Shown piece by piece: positions 57,039 to 64,000 of a DNA stretch of 64,000 nucleotides (the stretch's first letter is position 1; every line of letters begins with the position of its first letter). The position numbers and the translations under genes were made by a program. Origin of the DNA: Xestospongia bergquistia (lineage: Eukaryota > Porifera > Demospongiae > Haplosclerida > Petrosiidae); the NCBI GenBank assembly GCA_963965975.1, contig OZ014423.1:6430401-6494400 (forward strand), read 5' to 3'. The notes under the pieces were generated by a model. That model made no database searches, was not told the origin of the DNA, and worked only from the letters and a program-made list of their open reading frames with translations.

Positions 57039-60000
57039 TCATGTGTGTTGTTGTTGTTGTTGTTCAGTCATTAAACGATTAAATACTTCACGAAATTCAG
57101 GGTCCATCCTCATAGCTAAATGAGCAAATAAAACCAGAGGATCTACATCAAGGACAATGTCATCATTTTCATCAGGTGATGATAAAGGGTTAGGTTCTGG
57201 GGGTGGTTCCTCCTTTAGACCAGTCAGCACTATATCTCTCATGACTTCAGTAAATTCCTGACAAATAAAACTAACATCACGTGCTCGTGATGCCATCTCT
57301 GTACGGGGAGTATTCAAATATGGACGATTTACCATTTGTGCTAAGCTCTCAACTACTTCTTCTAATTTACCCTATAATAATGATATTATGTATCCATTCT
57401 TCTGTTATGCATCCATTTTACTTGTAATGTATCATGAGCATCTCTAGCTTCTTTCTTGTCATCCGGTATAAGATACCCAATCCCATAAGATGTTGCTAAG
57501 AGACGACGAGCTTGTAGGAGGACCCTGACCACACCCTCTAGGAAATTCTCTGCTTCTTCAGGATTAATATCTTGTGTTGCTTTCTGTATTGTATTGCCAC
57601 GTTTACTGGCAACTTTTCTTTCAACAACTTTTCTCATTGACATTAGTGATCGGGTCTTAGCTTGTGACATAGCCAGTATTTGACACTCGATCTAAAATAG
57701 ATATTGGAATGGGTATATGGATATTGGAATAGGAATCAGGATCTTACCTGTATACCATGAAGATGATTAACATATCTGTCATGATAGTGAGTAAATTTTT
57801 CCATTTGTCTCTGAACTTCAACTGTAGCATCTTCACGATATTTTTTGGCCTTAAAGCATACAATGTGATAAAAACACACCCACTAATTATTTACCATATT
57901 GTTTCTAACATCTTGAACACGCCCACTAGCTCGTCTTTGTGCAAGATAACGATTACAAGAAAAATATCCACCAGTTCTGTAACTATGTTCACTCCATGGA
58001 TCAAGACACACCCAACAAAAATCATGATAACACTATAATATGTAATGAAATATATCTGCTCTGTGAAATATATAATGTGGCATACCTTTCGACAAGTCAT
58101 GTGATTACAGCCTTCATTTTTTTGTATAGGTGAGCTACAACTTGGACAAGGTTTAGTATTATTAATAATCCACTGAGCATCAGCTTCTGCTTGTGCTGCT
58201 ATTTCTGTCATATCAACTTTACCAACTAATAATATTATAAAAATAAATAACATTGATTTATTTATTTACCTGATGCCATTCTTGAGATTTCGTTAAGCCA
58301 TGTTTCCCAAACCTCACATTCACATGGTTCATGTGCATGTTTAGTACAATTCCAACAAAATCCATGACCATTACCACATTCTACATTAATACCATGACGT
58401 TGACCAAGTTCTGGAACTGATGTACGACCGTCTTTCTTCATAACAGCTTGTTTACAATCAGGATAAGGACACCATTTGAAATCTTTATTGCTATCAACAA
58501 AATGCTACAGAAAAAATACGAATAAAAATAAATACATTAATTATACTTGAATATTTAATTCAGAATATTTTCGGAAGAGCTCTTCTGATACAAGCTTGGC
58601 AATAACGTCCTGCGAATGTGATCAGCGGGTGGAGTCAAATAGTACAGTATCAAAATGTAACTCACAATAGGAACAGGTCTAGAGCAGTCATGTCCTGGAC
58701 AATGAATATCTTTACCACCACCTTCAGCAACACTTACTTCAAGGTACCTGGAAGACATGTACATAGTCATATAAATGTAAAGTGGATGGAGCTTACGAAG
58801 TCCAGCAATCTCGACAAAAGTAGTGTCCACACGGTACATCAACCAGGTCTTCAATAGGGATAGGTTCAAAACATATTTCACAAGACTTAGGACTCAAACT
58901 AATAAACCGTTCAGTTGGTGCTTTATAAAGTATGTCACATGACTATAATACATGGGTGTGGTTATATCTTACTATGTATTTCCGTTAAGTCGAGACCTGC
59001 TTTAGCACAAACTTTAGAATTATCTTCATTCCATGCACTTACTACAAGTTCTCTTGACCAACCTATAAAAATATATAAGGCATTTCCTTAACATTACAAG
59101 TACATGTCCTATTATTATAAACCTTGTATATTTAATAATTTATGTAAAGCAAATTAAAATACTTACTATAAGCAGACAGAATAGCTCTGGCAGCATCTGG
59201 TACAATCTACATACAGAGAGAGGTAAGAGAAATGACCTCTATATCTAATAGTTATTACTTGTAGCATTTCTGATATCTCTTTGACAAGATCATCTTGCAT
59301 TACTTTCAATTGTTCTGGAGTATAAAAAGACTATTGAAAAGAAATAATCTACTGTGATAGAAATCATCAATTACTTTTGTTTTATCACGATGTGATGGTA
59401 GACTTTCAGTTTCACTTTCAGGACTTTTCTAACATGATATTAAAAGGGTCATACTCACTCATGTATAATACAGTATGTCTTACTTTAACATCAGCCATCA
59501 CCATCTGTGATTCTAAGAATTGAGCTATTATCATTTGTTTTGCATCTACTGCAGACTCCATTGGTGTCTTTTTGGCAATGTTAGTCACAAACAGTGGAGC
59601 ACCATATGCTAATAGCAGCTAATATGGAACATGCATTGTATACAATAGACTACAGGCTACTAACTATACCTCTACACAATCTAAAAGACCTGAAGCTGAT
59701 GCTAAATGAAGAGGTGTATTTCGAGACTATAGACAATTGATATAAACATGTTATCACATGTTCTCATAACTTACAGAATCTTGTAAACTCAATGAGCTTG
59801 TCACACATCGAGCTCCACCCATTTTTGCTGGTCGTCTTAATGACTGTTCTACACCATTTTTTTCATCAGGTAATTTTTGTAGTAACATTTCAAGTATTGT
59901 ACAACGTGCTTTGTTTTCTCGTGCTCCTTGACGTTGTGAACAACACAATATATGTAGAGCTGTCTCTTGTAAACCATTTTTAGTCAAAGGATTAGCTCCT

Positions 60001-60221
60001 TTGTCTAAAAATATTTGTACAATGGATCTCATCTCAGCTGATCGGTAATTTCCATGTCTTAACACACAATGAAGAGGAGGATCTTTATGAAGAGCCCCTC
60101 TCATTGAACCATTGATATTAATCTTGCTTTGTAATTCTTCGCTTGTCTGCCATAACTGGAGGGCTTCTCCTAATTCATCTGTCACCAAATGATGAGCTAG
60201 CTTACTCTCTAGAGTTCCCAT
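57039..60221 (-). CDS. ANKIB1: ANKIB1-like RING-between-RING E3 ubiquitin ligase
   Basis: It is an Ariadne-type E3 that receives ubiquitin on its own cysteine. The start at 60221 (MGTLESK) has Gly2 and Ser6, fitting N-myristoylation, as in vertebrate MGNTTTK. Ankyrin repeats follow ([31 protein letters not shown]). RING1 ([27 protein letters not shown]) lies near 58700-58910. The IBR has [20 protein letters not shown] and [24 protein letters not shown]2 has [19 protein letters not shown], the catalytic Cys codon being 58107-58109 by homology with Ariadne, then [10 protein letters not shown]. The Ariadne-like helices follow ([20 protein letters not shown]-type; [20 protein letters not shown]). 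The C-terminus ends in a short poly-Gln run. The long UIM-bearing tail of vertebrate ANKIB1 is missing. Confidence 0.92.
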
Positions 60222-60379
60222 ATTTCTAGAAACGACACACCCAATGAACCCACCCTTTGTTAATTGTCCATGCGGTGCCAATTTTAACCCTTCTGTTCTG
60301 TATAATAATTGCTGAGTATAATAACACAGCATTCATTCTCCCAATAGTCAATAGATTATAATTATAATTGAATATAATA

Positions 60380-60710
60380 GGGATGGAATAACAGTGATGG
60401 AAGTGGTGGAAGTCGCTCTCTCCTCTTGTTTTAAAGTTGTGTTCTAATTGACTGAAAGGTAGGAAGAACTGTAACAACTTCTTCAGACTCATCAGTCATC
60501 ACTGTCATCAGTAGCTACAGCACACAATGCTTCCTGGTATATCTTTGGAATTCATGTAGTTTCTTCCTTTGCTCTTTGCTTCATACACTCAATAACTTTA
60601 TCTGCTTCAGTCTTTGCTTGATTTGGTTGATGGAAATGTTTCTCATTGACTAATTGAACATCTAAATTCAAACAATGGACCAAGCACTAGTAAAAGTGTT
60701 AAACATTTAT
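60380..60710 (-). pseudogene. Degenerate FLYWCH/MULE-type zinc-finger fragment
   Basis: The minus strand here reads CLVHCLNLDVQLVNEKHFHQ, then KVIECMKQRAKEETT, a TGA stop, and IPKIYQEALCAVATDDSDD. A shift of frame then continues EEVVTVLPTFQSIRTQL followed by another stop. A Cys pair, a HxH pair, the 'KxRAKE-TT-IP-IY' block and the 'LPTFxSIRxxL' block follow the order seen in FLYWCH-type fingers of MULE-like transposases and their relatives. At least two stops and one frameshift interrupt it. I take it as a dead fragment of a transposon-derived gene; the family call is by pattern only. Confidence 0.45.
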
Positions 60711-61017
60711 TAGTTAGCCAGTCTTGTGATGATGATGGTAGTAACTCAATGTCATATACAGCAACTGAAGAAGATCATTATTACTTTGTTTATTATTATG
60801 ATGGTTATAATAGTGTAAATGATGAACAGTTTTGTTTCTTTGAGCGTTATGAATATTTTGTTCCTGACATTAATGTTATAGCTAATCAGTGTTCTTCTTG
60901 TAAATTTACTACTGACTTTAGATCACAATACAACAAATTACTAATTGTTATGCCATCTCCATCCAATGTAGACTGGAATACACACACATATACCATATAT
61001 CAGTCTGTAAACTAAAG
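60668..61017 (+). other. Open frame without recognised homology
   Basis: A plus-strand frame runs from a stop near 60650 through SYTATEEDHYYFVYYYDG, VPDINVIANQCSSCKF and IVMPSPSNVDWNTHTYT to the stop at 61015-61017; its first ATG is 60749. It is Tyr/Phe/Asp-rich and antisense to both decayed fragments. It may be an exon, or chance in a decay zone. Confidence 0.2.
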
Positions 61018-62168
61018 TGATTCTCCATCAATGATTCTGATGCCATCCAACGAACTGGCATAAGAGACCCATCAGCTTGAACAGCATATTCACTTCAGAA
61101 CAAATACCGACCAACTTTATAATCTGCAAATATTAGTATTAAAATGATACAAACACACATAAAATTACCTGCTATCTTAATTCCTAAACATTGTGTTACA
61201 ACACAGTTCCTTGCAGCTACATCTCTGTGAAGAAAGTATAGATTGAGCTGTAGATTTTTACAAAGGTCATTTACTGATGGGTATATTGTATGGATTCTAG
61301 GTAAGTTAGTCTCCTCCAGTGTCTGTTGCCATGGCAAGTAATTGTGGCAGTGTTAATCTACAAGATAATAGTAACTCATGACATTACCATATCTTGTTCT
61401 CACTGTGTATTGGTCTTCCTAGTTGTGAGTAAGAAAGTTTTCAAATCTCCATTAACAGATAGTTCTAATACACAATAATATGGCATATTGGAAACAACAC
61501 CAAACAACTGAGCTACACGATTATGTTTTAATTTACTGCAGTAGGTACATTCAAATACAACTGAAACATATATTTTGTACTAACACGAGTGACTCTAGTT
61601 CTTGTCTGTACATGACCAAGTCTTGTGAAGAGCCTTGTTGAAATACCTACATACAAAGTATAGTGATTATATTGTTAGACTATTTTTTACATACTTTAAC
61701 TAATGCTCTAGATTTGACATTAACTTGTAAATATATTTCAGCATCATAAAGTGGACGATATTCACCAATACCCAACTGTTGTAATATTTTAATATTATCA
61801 CAAGGGATTTCTAGGCCTAATTATATGTAAAGTTACATGTTTTCATGGCAAGAGTGAACCTTTCTTGTCAGTTAGGATAACATCATCTTGTAAATTTATT
61901 GCTGTTGCTTCAACTCTTGTGTCTATATCTTCAATAACTCTACTTTGCTGTCATCACAAATACTGTGCAATTGATTAACAGAAGATGTTTGTACACCAAA
62001 TATTCTAATTGCATTCTTAGTGAGAGTCAGTAAAGATATACTGACTTTTTAGACATTTAGTACATTAAATCCAGTGAGTCCTATTATTTTGATAGCTATG
62101 GCTAATGCTATAACCAGGACAAACCAGATATACCAAGGGAGATTGTCATTATTACAACTGCTTTGACC
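60985..62168 (-). pseudogene. Receptor tyrosine kinase remnant (TM, juxtamembrane, partial kinase)
   Basis: The fragment starts at a splice-acceptor-like site (62168) with SSCNNDNLPW and a membrane helix (WYIWFVLVIALAIAIKIIG). Kinase pieces follow in order: NIKILQQLGIGEYRPLYDAE (nucleotide loop), KSRALVKVFQQG (Lys of beta-3), KLKHNRVAQLFGVV, YYCVLELSVNGDLKTFLL, LHRDVAARNCVV (catalytic loop), IADYKVGRYLF (DFG changed to DYK) and LMPVRWMASESLMENHF. A TGA at 61400-61402 and a TGA at 61095-61097 interrupt the frame. An inserted or shifted stretch lies near 61285-61345, just before the HRD. The ectodomain is absent (NDUFS6 lies 160 bp upstream) and the C-lobe stops after 'TDIWY'. Sponges are known to carry many such kinases. 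Pseudogene or gene fragment. Confidence 0.72.
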
Positions 62169-62327
62169 CTATCATGTATACATGTATATTATATAGCTTG
62201 TTGAGTTCAAGGAGTTAAACTTAGGTCATAAGACAACAAATCATCCTGAGCCACACCCTAGCAAAGCAAAAATGGGCGTGGCAATAATACTTTAAGCAAT
62301 TGTAAATAATTTAAAATAAATACATAA

Positions 62328-62872
62328 CTAGTTTTGAAACTGTTCTTTAGGAAATAATTCTTTGTGATCTAGAGCAACAAATCTTTGTCCACAATAACCA
62401 CACGCATTAATTTCGGGTTTATCAAGATTAATGTAGACTTTAGGATGACCTAACATATCATGACCTAAAAGAGATTATATAATAAATTAACAAAAATACA
62501 TTCTATACCTCCATCACACCATGTGTGATTCCCTGATATGACAACAACAGGTTCTTCTGCAATAAGATCAATGGCAAATTGCTCGTTGACCTCAAAAAGA
62601 ATCAACAATTATTAACTCACTTAACAATATTTGACATACTTGTTTCTCCCTATCAATAAATCTAACTTTTCGATAGTCTTTATTTTCCCATTGCTATTAT
62701 TAAATCTTATTGAAATCACAACAATCATTTTCTTATTACTGACCTGTCCTGTATGAGTGACTTTATCGTCATTTAGTGTAACAGAAGACATTGTTAGATT
62801 TCTTCTCAACATAAGAGTTAACCTTAAAATTGCTGGTGAAACCATTCTTATTTTGTGAGCTACAGCTGCCAT
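62328..62872 (-). CDS. NDUFS6: NDUFS6, 13-kDa zinc subunit of mitochondrial complex I
   Basis: It is an accessory subunit of NADH:ubiquinone oxidoreductase that binds zinc and is needed late in assembly. The ATG at 62872 gives MAAVAHKIRMVSPAILRLTL, an Arg-rich presequence continuing LMLRRNLTMSSV. Then come NDDKVTHTGQ, NKDYRKVRFIDREKQ and EQFAIDLIAEEPVVVISGNH. The zinc motif is spread over TWCDGGHDMLGHPKVYINLD and ACGYCGQRF; Cys, His, Cys, Cys are all present. The C-terminus is about ten residues longer than in mammals (DHKEFFPKEQFQN). Four short exons with small introns. Confidence 0.93.
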
Positions 62873-64000
62873 TATTGGCCACACAAACAATGACTCATTT
62901 TTAACCCCTCGGTGTACAGTAATATGAAGCTGGGCTAACTGATGAGCAATGGGAGATATTATAGATTAGGTACATAAGAACTATCAAGGAAGACCATATG
63001 AAAAGAACCAGTTAGATTTGATTATGTTTGCTGTTGATTTTGATGACAAATATTTGGTTTTCTAAGGAGCCATGAAGAGGATTTAAGTTTCATATTTTGT
63101 AGTTAACTTGTTGCCCATGTATATCAAGAACATAATCTCATTGTTGAGAATAGTACAATTGTAAGAAGTTATTAAAGATCAATAACACACAGAGAAATAA
63201 CACAACAACATTACATATAACACAATCTTGCATGTTCTTCATTATCCAGGAGTTAAAACATAAGTCTGACTATAATATTCTACTCTATTAACAACTGTGA
63301 GTTCAATCCTTCTTCAATTCTTGCTACATCAATGTCAGTAGTTCAGTATTATGGTCGAAAATTGTATACGTTCTCATAACTTACAGTATACTGACTTAGT
63401 ATACTACAGGTCATAGTTATAATATACTGAATACGTGCACTACGTCAGTATACTACAAATCACGTGATTGTGCAGAATTTGGCGCAATAACTTTTAAAAG
63501 TAGACATTGCTACAGCAAGAATCGAAGAAGAATTGAAGGTCTGTCATTCTACATTGCAATATTGATGTTTCTAATTCATACATGTTCATGGTGTTGAATA
63601 AATTGTCAGATTTGTATACTAACTTCTGGATAATAAGGAATATGTAAGACTGTAGTATAATTGATTGTGTGTTCTCTCACTCTTTATCACAGGCTTATAA
63701 TGAGTTTATAAAACTCGTTAACCAAATGTGTTTGGCTATAGGAACAACTTGATGTCTAAATATATTTGTAAGAATCCATTCTATTTAATTTTGTTCACAT
63801 TTTTGTCAATGTATATTCTCAGACTACAGTAAGACTACTGATAAGAAGGTTAGTCAATTATCATATTTACTGTTTATGTGGCTGTAAGAATAGGCTCATG
63901 GTTTATTGCAGTATTTTCTTTCATGTCAATGTCTCCTATCACCATAATATGAGGTACACATATAAATTGTGTATTAATTTGTATATTAATTGTAATGTGT
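62873..64000. other. Terminal spacer with probable promoter of an off-window gene
   Basis: No gene recognised. 'aatcacgtgatt' (E-box palindrome CACGTG, near 63460) and 'tttggcgc' (E2F-like, near 63478) form a GC-richer island after a cluster of inverted 'gtatactga'/'tcagtatac' strings (about 63385-63450). Downstream, open stretches around 63500-63540 (ATARIEEELK) and 63692-63752 (AYNEFIKLVNQM) could be small exons, but no start codon is evident. Confidence 0.35.

Noticed and set aside
57050-57070. GTT/CAA repeat as an independent microsatellite feature
   Set aside because: It is the short poly-Gln tail of ANKIB1 just before the stop codon.
60222-60332. Upstream ATG at 60332 as the ANKIB1 start
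   Set aside because: MGTLESK at 60221 keeps the N-myristoylation pattern seen in the vertebrate protein. The extension is not conserved.
62873-62890. MFVWPI extension of NDUFS6
   Set aside because: It would need a TTG start. The ATG at 62872 gives a good presequence.
1-64000. tRNA, rRNA or other structured RNA genes
   Set aside because: None recognised by eye on either strand. A tRNAscan-SE and Rfam search would settle it.

Overview
The window is nuclear DNA of a compact, AT-rich animal genome. The best fit is a demosponge such as Amphimedon; this is inferred from gene content and layout, not from a database match. The genes have many tiny introns (45, 46, 46 and 51 nt in four that I measured), spacers are short, and the gene set is metazoan: transglutaminase, DRC5/TCTE1, NBR1, ANKIB1, WAC-like, ABCA, ARP3, and a receptor tyrosine kinase remnant.

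Layout, left to right: WDTC1 (+, 5' end cut by the window edge); a seven-exon RNF212-like meiotic RING gene (-); NOP58 (+); SON (-); transglutaminase (+); DDHD-type phospholipase A1 (-), which holds an assembly gap and a 2.5-kb intron filled by a 349-bp tandem satellite; DNAJC13/RME-8 (-); TCTE1/DRC5 (+); an empty 1.6 kb with old repeat copies; DNAJB11 (-); NBR1 (+); puromycin-sensitive aminopeptidase (-); methylmalonyl-CoA epimerase (+); a two-SH3 adaptor (-); a 3.7-kb gene-poor stretch; ARP3 (+); a WAC-like WW gene (-); a full ABCA transporter (-); TAF12 (+); ANKIB1 (-); a decay zone with FLYWCH-type and receptor-kinase fragments; NDUFS6 (-); and a final 1.1 kb that looks like promoter sequence for a gene outside the window.

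Neighbours nearly always alternate strand. Tail-to-tail pairs are packed to the limit: WDTC1/RNF212 stops are 6 bp apart, transglutaminase/DDHD 3 bp, TAF12/ANKIB1 26 bp, and NOP58 and SON overlap by 9 coding bases. Head-to-head pairs share spacers of about 90 to 215 bp that must act as two-way promoters. The genes do not form one pathway. They are housekeeping genes (snoRNP assembly, splicing, endosome sorting, ER folding, autophagy, proteolysis, propionate metabolism, actin nucleation, TFIID, complex I) with a few specialised ones (motile cilium, meiosis, protein cross-linking).

The most unusual sequence is the intronic satellite, whose every unit carries a perfect 46-bp palindrome inside a hairpin of about 185 bp, with diverged relatives elsewhere in the window. 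A short dispersed motif, GGGTGTGG, occurs about thirty times by eye. No RNA genes, CRISPR arrays or viral genes were recognised.
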